Positions 16,843 through 24,684 of a stretch of DNA of 64,000 nt are shown here, piece after piece (positions within the stretch are counted from its first letter, which is position 1; the number at the start of each line of letters is the position of its first letter). Source of the stretch: Methanoculleus chikugoensis (GTDB lineage: Archaea > Halobacteriota > Methanomicrobia > Methanomicrobiales > Methanoculleaceae); the NCBI RefSeq assembly GCF_019669965.1, contig NZ_AP019781.1, forward strand, positions 2,481,092 through 2,545,091. The letters run 5' to 3'. The notes below the pieces were generated by a model. That model worked only from the letters and a program-made list of their open reading frames with translations, had not been told where the DNA came from and did no database searches. Both the position numbers and the translations under genes were made by a program.

Positions 16843-18393
16843 CTACCCTGTCGGATGCGCTCCGTCGCTGCAGTACTCCTCCCGGAGACGCTTTCTGAGG
16901 AGTTTCCACCCGTTCACCCGGGGGATCTCGCCGGCGATGATGACCCGGCGGGGAACCTTGTATCCCGCGAGACGTTCGCGGGCGAAAGCGACGATCTCGT
17001 CGGGCGAGATATCCTCCCCGGAAGGAACCACCACGGCCACCGGAACCTCGCCCCGGTGCTCGTCGGCGCACCCGAAGACCGCCGCGTCGCGGACGCCCGG
17101 GTGCTGGACAAGGACGTCCTCGACCTCGGTCGGGTAGACCTTCCAGCCCGACATCACGATCATGTCCTTCTTGCGGTCGGTGATGTAGAGCATCCCGTCT
17201 TCGTCCAGGTGGCCGACGTCACCGGTCAGGAACCAGCCGTCGGGGAGGAAGACGGCGGCCGTCTCTTCGGGCATCTGCCAGTAGCCGAGCGCTACCCCCG
17301 GCCCCCGGAGAGCGATCTCGCCGTCAACGCCGGGCGGGAGTTCCCGTGCGGGATCGTTCGCATCGACGATCTTCACCTCCGAGAACCCGACCGGGGTGCC
17401 GACGCTCCGGAACTCATCGGCGCTCGCGTAGTGCTCGGGGCGGATGGCGGTCCCGGTCCCGACGACGACCGTCTCGGAGAGGCCGTAGGCGTTGACGATG
17501 GGAATGCCGAACCGTTCGTGGAAGGGTTTCCAGACGCCGGGCGTCAGGGGGCCGCCGCCGCTGATCATCGCCCGGGCGGTCGCGAGCGCCGCCTCGGTCC
17601 CCGGCGGGGTCTGGATGAGGGAGTGGATCACCGGCGGCATCCCGGCGACGATCGTCGCCCGGTATTCACGGGCGAGTTCGAGGTAGCGGTCGAGATCGAA
17701 CCGCTCCATGACGACGTAGGTTCCGCCGGCCCGGAGGGTGGCGATCCCCCAGCTCACCCCGACGTGCCCCATCGGGTAGATCCCGAGGTAGACGTCGGCA
17801 TCGGTGATCCGGAGAACGTCCCGCTCGGCGTCCATCGCCGCGATCCAGTTCCCGTGGGTGAGCATGGCGCCCTTCGGCTTGCCGGTGGTGCCGCTCGTGT
17901 ACTGGATCTGGCAGAGGTCGTCGAACCGGCAATGGGCGGCACGGCGGCACGGGGCTGCATCGAAGAGGTCGGCCCACGGCGTTGCGCCCGCGGCCTCCCC
18001 CCCGACGGCGACGACGTGCCGGAGCGCCGGGGCCCGGTTGCGGATGCGGTCGACGAGGCCTGCACCCTCGACGTCGGTGACGACGGCGACGGCCTCTGCG
18101 TCGCGGACGGCGTAGAGAACCTCGCTCTCCGTGTATACCCGGTTCGTCGGGACGGCGACGGCCCCGATCCGCCAGAGGGCGAGGTAGGTGATGAGGTATT
18201 CCGGCGAACTCTCAAGGTAGATGCAGACCTGCTCCCCGCGCTCGATACCGAGGGCGAGGAGACCGCCTGCAGCCCGGGCGACCCGGTCCCTAAGTTCGGC
18301 ACGGGTGTAGATCTCCCCCCGGGAGGGGACGACGAGAGCGATCTTATCGGGGTTACAGGCGTTGGCATCGAGGAAGGTGGTACAGTTTGGCAT
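16843..18393 (-). CDS. AMP-forming acyl-CoA synthetase / acid-CoA ligase
   Basis: This 516-residue ANL-family enzyme activates a carboxylic acid as acyl-AMP and then acyl-CoA. It has the P-loop YTSGTTGKPKG, the motif NAYGLSETVVVG, the hinge DGWFLTGDVGHLDEDGMLYITDRKKDMI, and the C-terminal catalytic Lys in VNGWKLLRKRL. The substrate cannot be read from the sequence; medium-chain fatty acid or aryl acids are usual. ATG at 18393 is preferred because GGAG lies about 9 bases upstream and the protein begins there. The frame is open 37 codons further. Confidence 0.92.
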   Translation of the reverse strand: MPNCTTFLDANACNPDKIALVVPSRGEIYTRAELRDRVARAAGGLLALGIERGEQVCIYLESSPEYLITYLALWRIGAVAVPTNRVYTESEVLYAVRDAEAVAVVTDVEGAGLVDRIRNRAPALRHVVAVGGEAAGATPWADLFDAAPCRRAAHCRFDDLCQIQYTSGTTGKPKGAMLTHGNWIAAMDAERDVLRITDADVYLGIYPMGHVGVSWGIATLRAGGTYVVMERFDLDRYLELAREYRATIVAGMPPVIHSLIQTPPGTEAALATARAMISGGGPLTPGVWKPFHERFGIPIVNAYGLSETVVVGTGTAIRPEHYASADEFRSVGTPVGFSEVKIVDANDPARELPPGVDGEIALRGPGVALGYWQMPEETAAVFLPDGWFLTGDVGHLDEDGMLYITDRKKDMIVMSGWKVYPTEVEDVLVQHPGVRDAAVFGCADEHRGEVPVAVVVPSGEDISPDEIVAFARERLAGYKVPRRVIIAGEIPRVNGWKLLRKRLREEYCSDGAHPTG

Positions 18394-18777
18394 GGATAGG
18401 CTCCGGGAGGCAGGTATGCGCTTTGATGTATATGCTTGTTCATGGTCGGGTAAATAGGTTGCTCCGGGAGGCCACACCATGGGCGATCTCCGCTCCAGAG
18501 CCAAAAGCAGATTACCAGAGAGGCGGATCGAGATATGTAGAGCGACACGCTGCTCGTCCGGGAGGCCGTTGAGAGCGACCTGGATGCGTAGCCCTCTCCC
18601 CCTATACGCACCTGCACGACGCCGACGAGAAGGCAGGGTTCGTCCGGGGCGTCAAGGAAGGGCTCGTCGCGTATCCGCCGGAGTGATCTCCGGCGGCTCA
18701 CCGGCCCGCCGGTCCGGATATGCCGGAAGAAAACGCAAACTCCAAATCCCCGGCAAGAAGACAGATGTTCAGGGTAG
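18394..18777. other. Intergenic region with a small gene fragment
   Basis: Between the divergent acyl-CoA synthetase and S41 protease genes, short plus-strand pieces look coding: LLVREAVESDLDA (near 18548-18591) and LHDADEKAGFVRGVKEGLVAYPPE ending at TGA 18687, in different frames. They resemble a small protein of about 60-80 residues broken by a shift. The AT-rich part near 18430-18450 probably holds the promoter of the synthetase gene. Confidence 0.4.
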
Positions 18778-20442
18778 TTGATCGTGCAACCAGAGAGTTT
18801 GCGCACAGCGAGAGCCGGATTGATCGTGCTGCTCCTGCTCTTCTCCGTAATGTCGCCGGTATCCGCCGGCCTCTACACCGATTCGTGCGGGATGGTATGG
18901 ACGGACGCCGCCGTCCCGTTCGAGCGGAACAACGAGACGGCCTACAACGAGGAACTGATGGCGTCCTACACGCCGATCATGGCGAACCTGACCGACGGGC
19001 CACCCGACTTCAGCAGCATGACCTGGAGCGACTCCTTCCGCGAGACGTGCGCCTATATGGAAGAGCGCTACGCCTTTACGGAGTGGCGCGGCGTCGACTG
19101 GGACGCGCTGTACGCGACCTACGCGCCGAAGATCGCGGATGCCGAGAGGAACCATGACAACGCCGCGTATTACCGGACGCTCCGCGAGTTCGTCTTCGCC
19201 ATCCCCGACGGGCACGTCCTGGTCCTCTCTCCCGACGACTTCGGGGCGAAGCACGCCGATATCGGCGGCGGCTACGGGCTCGCCGTCGCACGGCTCGATA
19301 CGGGCGAGGTAATCGTGACCTACGTCGCAAACGGGAGCGATGCGGAGCGGGCGGGGATCCGGTTCGGCGACGAGGTGATCTCCTGGAACGGCCGGCCGGT
19401 CGGGGAGGCGATCGACGCGACGTCGATCATCTGGACCCCGGTCAAGCCTTCGACGGCCGAAGGTGTCCTCCTCCATAAGCAGCGGTTCCTGACCCGGGCA
19501 CCGGTGGGGGCCGGGGCGACCGTCGGCATCGCCGGCCCGGCGGACTCAGCCCCCCGCACGATCAACCTGACCGCAGCGGACGACGGCTACGAGACCCTCG
19601 CCCGGACGAGCATCTTCCTCGGCCGCGAGGTCAACGACGGAGCGGCCGGATCGTCGGCGGAGCTCAAGGCGATGATTACGAACGAGACCGTGACCACCCG
19701 GACCCTCCCCGGAGGGATCGCCTACATCGGGATCTACGAAGAGTCTTACGACGTCTACCAGCCCTTCAAGGCGGCGGTGAAGGATGCGATCGCAGACGGG
19801 GCGCCCGGCATCGTCGTCGACCTCCGGTTCAACCGGGGCGGGGACGACAACCTGGCCGCCGCCTACGCCGGGTGGTTCGTGGACCGGCCGGTCTTCTACG
19901 AGTACGGCACCACCTACGACCCCGGGACCGGGGAGCAGGCGGTCCTCTGGGAGTCCTGGACACAGCCCCGGCCCGACCGATACGATGGCCCGGTCGCCCT
20001 CCTCGTCAGCCCCTACACCATCAGTTCAGGCGAAGGGCTCCCGAAGGTCTTTGCGGAGTCCGGGACGGGCGCGATCGTCTCGTGGTACGGGACAAACGGG
20101 GCGTTCGGGATGGAGTCTCTCGGGCCGGTCCTCCCCCTCGGTATCATGACGGCCTTCCCGGCGGGCGCGTCGCTCGACGAGAACGGCAGGATCCAGGTCG
20201 ACAGCAACGCGTCGATGGTCGGCGGAGTCGCCCCGACGGTGCGGGTCCCGCTCGACCGGGATACCCTGGCGCGGGCGATGGCCGGGGAGGACGTCCAGCT
20301 TGCGTATGCGGTCGACTGGATCGAGGCGCAGGCAGAGAACGCGACCGCGGAGCCTTCGGCGGTGCCGACACAGGCGGCGGCCGGGTGGGTGGTCGTGCTC
20401 GGGGCGCTTGCGGTTGTTGCAGTCTGGCTCGGAAGGCGGTGA
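18778..20442 (+). CDS. Secreted or membrane-anchored S41 family (C-terminal processing) peptidase
   Basis: The 554-residue protein has an N-terminal signal peptide (LIVLLLLFSVMSPVSAG), a PDZ-like segment (YVANGSDAERAGIRFGDEVISWNG) and the S41 catalytic region. The strand GIVVDLRFNRGGDDN precedes YTISSGEG, whose Ser416/Ser417 is the nucleophile candidate. A Lys four residues after the SGEG motif (SGEGLPKVF) fits the usual Ser-Lys dyad. The C-terminus has a low-complexity spacer, a hydrophobic segment (GWVVVLGALAVVAVWLG) and a basic end, so it is probably tethered outside the cell. The start is a TTG at 18778; GTG 18784 is an alternative. Confidence 0.87.
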   Translation: MIVQPESLRTARAGLIVLLLLFSVMSPVSAGLYTDSCGMVWTDAAVPFERNNETAYNEELMASYTPIMANLTDGPPDFSSMTWSDSFRETCAYMEERYAFTEWRGVDWDALYATYAPKIADAERNHDNAAYYRTLREFVFAIPDGHVLVLSPDDFGAKHADIGGGYGLAVARLDTGEVIVTYVANGSDAERAGIRFGDEVISWNGRPVGEAIDATSIIWTPVKPSTAEGVLLHKQRFLTRAPVGAGATVGIAGPADSAPRTINLTAADDGYETLARTSIFLGREVNDGAAGSSAELKAMITNETVTTRTLPGGIAYIGIYEESYDVYQPFKAAVKDAIADGAPGIVVDLRFNRGGDDNLAAAYAGWFVDRPVFYEYGTTYDPGTGEQAVLWESWTQPRPDRYDGPVALLVSPYTISSGEGLPKVFAESGTGAIVSWYGTNGAFGMESLGPVLPLGIMTAFPAGASLDENGRIQVDSNASMVGGVAPTVRVPLDRDTLARAMAGEDVQLAYAVDWIEAQAENATAEPSAVPTQAAAGWVVVLGALAVVAVWLGRR

Positions 20443-20563
20443 AGGCGGGGAGTTCTCCCACCTTTACCTCTTGGATCAAGATCGATCGAACCGATGTTCA
20501 CCGATATGCCATCCCGATGGTCGGGATGGTCCGCACCGGCGGCGTCCACCGCCAGAGTTTTCG

Positions 20564-20746
20564 TTACCTTCCTTCAAAGATCTCGGGTTCGAGACCTTCC
20601 AGCCTGTCTACCGTGATCTCGTAGTCCTCGATGGACTTCGGTGCATCCATCTTCGGCTGCACATGCAACGTCCGGTGAACCTTTGCGGAAGAATACTGCC
20701 CGCTCTTTGAGTTGTGTTTCCACCAGAACACCTTGCAGACCTCCAT
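20564..20746 (-). CDS. Small protein of unknown function, 60 residues
   Basis: The product starts MEVCKVFWWKHNSKSGQY and is rich in charged residues, with no membrane segment. GGAGG lies 5 bases before the ATG at 20746, which strongly supports translation. Its codon choice is plausible for a real gene and the opposite frames have no protein character. I do not recognise a family. It converges on the S41 protease gene and is divergent from the cas operon. Confidence 0.65.
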   Translation of the reverse strand: MEVCKVFWWKHNSKSGQYSSAKVHRTLHVQPKMDAPKSIEDYEITVDRLEGLEPEIFEGR

Positions 20747-21135
20747 ACTGCCCTCCGGGCGGGCGGATGAACTGTCGTTTTCGAATCGGCCAGGGCACTA
20801 AGAAACTTAAGGGTGGAATTAAGGCTTAGGTGTGTTTCCGATGAGGAATCTCCTTTTTTTGGCTGATTTCATTCAGATTAACATATCAAACGAGTGTGAC
20901 ACCGGCAAAAGGTATTTGAGCATGGAGAAAGAATAGTCAAAAAAAGGGACAGGACTCAGACGAGCTACAGAAAATCAGAGATCACAGTTACCGGCATTGA
21001 GGATTCTGGTGGTTGCCTGGGTGCGGAAAGATAGGTATTGGAGGATCCCTGGTGCAGAAGTCATAGAGTGTGAGTGGAGTTCTGGTCAGGGTTGTTTGAA
21101 GATCTTAGAGATCTGCCTGGATGAACAACTAAGAG
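20747..21135. other. Intergenic region upstream of the cas interference operon
   Basis: The DNA drops in GC content from about 20800, where the CRISPR locus begins. Several A/T-rich tracts (near 20850-20890 and 20935-20945) could be promoters for cas5c. The stretch 21000-21130 has no clear gene. AGATCTTAGAGATCT near 21099 is a small palindrome. I see no regulator gene, so control of the cas operon is not evident from this region. Confidence 0.45.
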
Positions 21136-21804
21136 GTGAAAACTATAGCATATATCGTTCAGTTGGAAATCGCCGGCGACACCGCTATGTGGACAAGACC
21201 GGACACCGGTGACAACCCCGTCAGTTATCCAGCACCCACATACTCGGCGGTTAAAGCTATTTTTGAGTCCGTGCTGTGGGGACCTGCGATAGAAATTATT
21301 CCACTTAAGGCGGAAATTTGTGCGCCGGTGCAGTTTCACAATTATTACACAAATTATGGTGGCCCACTGCGAAAAACAACGAACATCAAACACGGAGACA
21401 GTTACCAGCTTTGCGCCACCGTTCTTATTGATGTCTGCTATCGCTTGTACGCCGAAGTTGTTCCGTATAAGATAAAAGGTAGACTTCCTCAAGCAGCGAA
21501 GAACTGGGATAACGCAACCACGTCGCCGGGGCACGCATATCAAGAGATATTCGCCAGAAGGCTGAAGCGCGGGCAGTGTTTCGCTGTGCCCTGCTTGGGG
21601 TGGCGGGAGTTCACGCCATCCTATTTCGGCGAGTTCCGTGATGATACACATGTCATGTCTGATATGGAGACTGCGGTTATTCCCTCTATGCTACGGCAGG
21701 TATTTTCAAAAGGCTACCAATCCGAAGTCGCGTATCTGTATGACACGGATGTTGAGATTACAGGAGGCGTGCTGGCTTACGGGAAAGGAGAAAGACCATG
21801 CTGA
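21136..21804 (+). CDS. cas5c: Cas5c (Cas5d), type I-C pre-crRNA endonuclease and Cascade subunit
   Basis: The 222-residue protein has the RAMP-like N-terminus of Cas5c and the diagnostic RRLKRGQCFAVPCLGWREF segment. In type I-C this subunit replaces Cas6, cutting the repeat RNA and holding the crRNA 5' handle. The Bacillus Cas5d catalytic pair Lys-His lies in a GKHY context; the matching place here seems to read PGHAYQEIF, so residues may differ (alignment from memory). The start is a GTG at 21136, overlapped by an AGAGG tract; it could start slightly elsewhere. The gene ends 7 bases into cas8c. Confidence 0.93.
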   Translation: MKTIAYIVQLEIAGDTAMWTRPDTGDNPVSYPAPTYSAVKAIFESVLWGPAIEIIPLKAEICAPVQFHNYYTNYGGPLRKTTNIKHGDSYQLCATVLIDVCYRLYAEVVPYKIKGRLPQAAKNWDNATTSPGHAYQEIFARRLKRGQCFAVPCLGWREFTPSYFGEFRDDTHVMSDMETAVIPSMLRQVFSKGYQSEVAYLYDTDVEITGGVLAYGKGERPC

Positions 21805-23813
21805 ACGAACTGCATCAGCTGTCTGCAACCCTTGCAAGCCACAACATCAAGCAGCAAAAGTGGCACCATCAGTATAAACCGTTACCGGGCGGAGCCTGTT
21901 ATCGTATATGGTTTGGCGATGATGACGCGGTGGCGGACGTTGAGCTGATGAGCAAGGATCTGGTGAAGGTCTGCCGAAAATTTGGCAATAATCAGGGGAC
22001 ATTTCCCGCATTCAACATTGCACCGTTGTACCGCGTCACATCGGATGAAGATAAGAGGTATTACGATGCGCTTTACGAAGGTAAAACGGAACTGGATATA
22101 AACTATTTGCAATCGATATGCACTACCGATAATTGGGGGCCCAAACTTCGCAAAAAGATAACGGGCTGCCTGAACAGGCAAATGCCGAATATGCCTGAAG
22201 ATAGCGCAATCGTCGCGCTGATGAACATCACAACATCGCTTGACATTGACGTGCTGCGCAGCACCCTTAAACAGCAGGTTTGGAAAAGACTGCCAAGCGA
22301 TATAAAGGCGTATCTGCCATTGCTTATTCATAAAGGAAACGAAAGGAAGCGGCCGGAAGATGATGTTGGTTCAGTATCGATTGTGCTTGATTTAGTAAAT
22401 TGGGATAAATTCGAATATCCAATAGCCAATGAAAATACCACAAAGCAAGTGAATGATTGGCTTTTTGCCGACGAAAGTGACCACCAGCCCGAAACAAGCG
22501 ATCAACTTGATGCTTTTGGATCTCCATATGCGGAGCTTGACGAACCCATGCCCTCTGTGCGGCTTGCGCCGGGGTTTGAGGTGGCGTTGCGTTCCATGTT
22601 CCGTGAGCAAGGGTGCCAGTACCGCTATAGAAAAGCTGATGGCCACTCTTTCCCAGTTAACAAAGCGAATCGTGACACTCTGAAAACCTCGCTTGAATGG
22701 ATTGTGAAACCTGACAACGAGAACATTACGTGGCGCAGAATTGACAAAGATGCAATGCTGTTTGTATATCCAAACAGGGTTCCAAAAATTCCGCCTAAGT
22801 TTACTGCGCTTTTCGGTGGTACGGAGAACCATGAGGATATCACAAACAGGTTTGAAAAGGTTGCAGAGGATTTTAGTAAGACACTCAACGGACTTGAAAC
22901 AAATCAGAAGCCGGAAAATATCCATGTGTTTGCATTACAGCAAATGCAGCCGGCCCTATCTAAGCGCGCAAGGGTGGTGTTCTCTCGCAATCTAACCCCA
23001 AGCGGGCTAATAGATGCAGCTACCGAGTGGCAGCGGGGATGCCTCAATCTACCGCCGATCGCACGAACTGAACCTATCACACCGTTCCCTTTGAATATCT
23101 CAAAAATCGCAAACAAAGTTTGGAAACGGAACGGCACACGTGCGGACGGCAAGAACGAGGTTAAACTGATACGATATTATCAAGGCATGGGGCTGCTTTT
23201 GGATAAGCCCATCCCGTCGCAGATATTGCGCATTACCAGAGGCGTGACCGCGAACTCATTGGGTTTGATACTGTTTGTCGGCAATAACCTGCCAAGAGGC
23301 AGGAGTGCCGTTAAAGATGTGATTAGAGCGGAAATCGGCGATTTATTTCCCTTACTCGGGCTGCTCCTGTACAAGAGCGGCATAACAAAGGAGGATTATA
23401 TGCAAGACACGGCATATTCAATTGGACAGCTACTGAAAATTTCCGACGAGCTGCATGCGCTGTATTGTGAGGTCAAGCGCGACGGTGAAGTGCCGCCACA
23501 ACTGGCGGGAAACTCTGTTTTCGTAACGGCATCAGAAACACCGGCGCAGGCCGTGGCTCTGCTCTGTACGCGAATGATTCCGTACATAGCATGGGCAGAC
23601 CAGTACAGACGGCAGGGTCAGGAGAAAAGTGGCTTAGCAGCGTGGTACAGGCGGCAGTATGGCCAACTCATGCCACAACTGCGTCAAAACCTGACAGAGA
23701 ATATCCGGTTCGGCGACCTAGAAAAAGCACAGTTGTTTATCGGTTACCTTGCGGATCTTCCCAAATTGACAAACAAACAATCTACTGAGGAGGTATTTAC
23801 AGATGCAAAATGA
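21798..23813 (+). CDS. cas8c: Cas8c (Csd1), type I-C Cascade large subunit
   Basis: At 671 residues this is a complete Cas8c/Csd1, the large subunit that recognises the PAM and stabilises the R-loop. It begins MLNELHQLSATLASH, contains typical Csd1 features such as QMQPALSKRARVVFSRNLTPSG and ends in a helical domain from about residue 535. The ATG overlaps the cas5c stop by 7 bases, and its own end overlaps cas7c by 11 bases, so the operon is tightly coupled. The 3' end also encodes Cas11c from an internal start. Base composition is more AT-rich than cas4-cas1-cas2. Confidence 0.93.
   Translation: MLNELHQLSATLASHNIKQQKWHHQYKPLPGGACYRIWFGDDDAVADVELMSKDLVKVCRKFGNNQGTFPAFNIAPLYRVTSDEDKRYYDALYEGKTELDINYLQSICTTDNWGPKLRKKITGCLNRQMPNMPEDSAIVALMNITTSLDIDVLRSTLKQQVWKRLPSDIKAYLPLLIHKGNERKRPEDDVGSVSIVLDLVNWDKFEYPIANENTTKQVNDWLFADESDHQPETSDQLDAFGSPYAELDEPMPSVRLAPGFEVALRSMFREQGCQYRYRKADGHSFPVNKANRDTLKTSLEWIVKPDNENITWRRIDKDAMLFVYPNRVPKIPPKFTALFGGTENHEDITNRFEKVAEDFSKTLNGLETNQKPENIHVFALQQMQPALSKRARVVFSRNLTPSGLIDAATEWQRGCLNLPPIARTEPITPFPLNISKIANKVWKRNGTRADGKNEVKLIRYYQGMGLLLDKPIPSQILRITRGVTANSLGLILFVGNNLPRGRSAVKDVIRAEIGDLFPLLGLLLYKSGITKEDYMQDTAYSIGQLLKISDELHALYCEVKRDGEVPPQLAGNSVFVTASETPAQAVALLCTRMIPYIAWADQYRRQGQEKSGLAAWYRRQYGQLMPQLRQNLTENIRFGDLEKAQLFIGYLADLPKLTNKQSTEEVFTDAK
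23400..23813 (+). CDS. cas11c: Cas11c small subunit from internal start in cas8c
   Basis: Within cas8c and in the same frame, AAGGAGG at 23388-23394 is followed 5 bases later by ATG at 23400 (codon 535). This would make a separate 137-residue helical protein beginning MQDTAYSIGQLLKISDEL. Internal translation of the small subunit Cas11 from cas8c is established for type I-C in other organisms, where it supplies the Cascade belly subunits. The near-perfect ribosome binding site in mid-gene is hard to explain otherwise. Protein evidence is lacking, so this is inference supported by a strong signal. Confidence 0.8.
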   Translation: MQDTAYSIGQLLKISDELHALYCEVKRDGEVPPQLAGNSVFVTASETPAQAVALLCTRMIPYIAWADQYRRQGQEKSGLAAWYRRQYGQLMPQLRQNLTENIRFGDLEKAQLFIGYLADLPKLTNKQSTEEVFTDAK

Positions 23814-24684
23814 AGTCAAACGTGCAACGGGGCTTTTGGTAATAGAGGCCGTGAATTCAAATCCTAATGGCGACCCCGACCGAGAGAGCGAACCACGCCA
23901 GCGCCCGAATGGCCGCGGCGAAATATCACCCGTATCCTTCAAACGTAAACTACGCGATTTGTTGGAGGATTCGGATAGCCCATTCTTCAAAAGCCTGCCA
24001 GAGAAGTTTAAGGAAAATCCGGATCACTACCGCATACTTGAATCACGTGGGCGTGACCGCAGAGAGATTACACAGGAAATGGGCGATACCAAAAACTTTA
24101 ATCAACAGTCCTTCCTCAAAAGCATCTTCGTAAAAAAATATTGGGATGCTCGTGTGTTCGGCAACACGTTCCTTGAAGAGGGTTCGGCAAAAGGCTTCAT
24201 CAAGACGGGTGTGGCGCAGTTTGGCGTAGGAGTTTCCATATCGCCGATAGATATTGTACGCCATACGAACACAAATAAAGCCGGTGTGCAAGAGGGAAAA
24301 AATGCCGGCATGGCACCGCTTGCGTTCCGTATCGTACAGCATGGCGTGTATTGTATGCCATTCTTTATCAATCCAAACTACGCGGGAAAGAGTGGCTGCA
24401 CCCCGGACGATATAGAACTGCTCAAACTGTTGATTCCGAAGGCGTACGATTTGAACCGCTCGGCTATACGCCCTGATGTGCGAATCCGTCATGCCTGGTA
24501 TATCGAGCATAAAAATGCGCTTGGAAGCTGCCCGGATTATCTGTTGCTTGAGGCGTTGACGCCTACTCGCATAGGTAATGTATCTGATCCTTCCAACGAG
24601 TGGGCAGACTACGAGGACAAAACTTCTCTACCAGAGAATCTCAAATCGCGGATTGATAGAGTGGTCGATTTGATGACACTGTGA
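23803..24684 (+). CDS. cas7c: Cas7c (Csd2), Cascade backbone subunit
   Basis: The 293-residue RAMP protein has the Csd2 start ATGLLVIEAVNSNPNGDPD and the GDPD/RPNGRGEISPVSFKRKLRD pattern. Cas7c polymerises along the crRNA spacer as the backbone of type I-C Cascade. GAGGAGG lies 9 bases before ATG 23803, giving strong translation as expected for the most abundant subunit. It overlaps cas8c by 11 bases and touches cas3. Confidence 0.95.
   Translation: MQNEVKRATGLLVIEAVNSNPNGDPDRESEPRQRPNGRGEISPVSFKRKLRDLLEDSDSPFFKSLPEKFKENPDHYRILESRGRDRREITQEMGDTKNFNQQSFLKSIFVKKYWDARVFGNTFLEEGSAKGFIKTGVAQFGVGVSISPIDIVRHTNTNKAGVQEGKNAGMAPLAFRIVQHGVYCMPFFINPNYAGKSGCTPDDIELLKLLIPKAYDLNRSAIRPDVRIRHAWYIEHKNALGSCPDYLLLEALTPTRIGNVSDPSNEWADYEDKTSLPENLKSRIDRVVDLMTL

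Noticed and set aside
20580-20620. GGTTCGAGACC resembling a tRNA T-loop
   Set aside because: It lies inside the small minus-strand gene at 20564-20746, and no acceptor or anticodon stems surround it.
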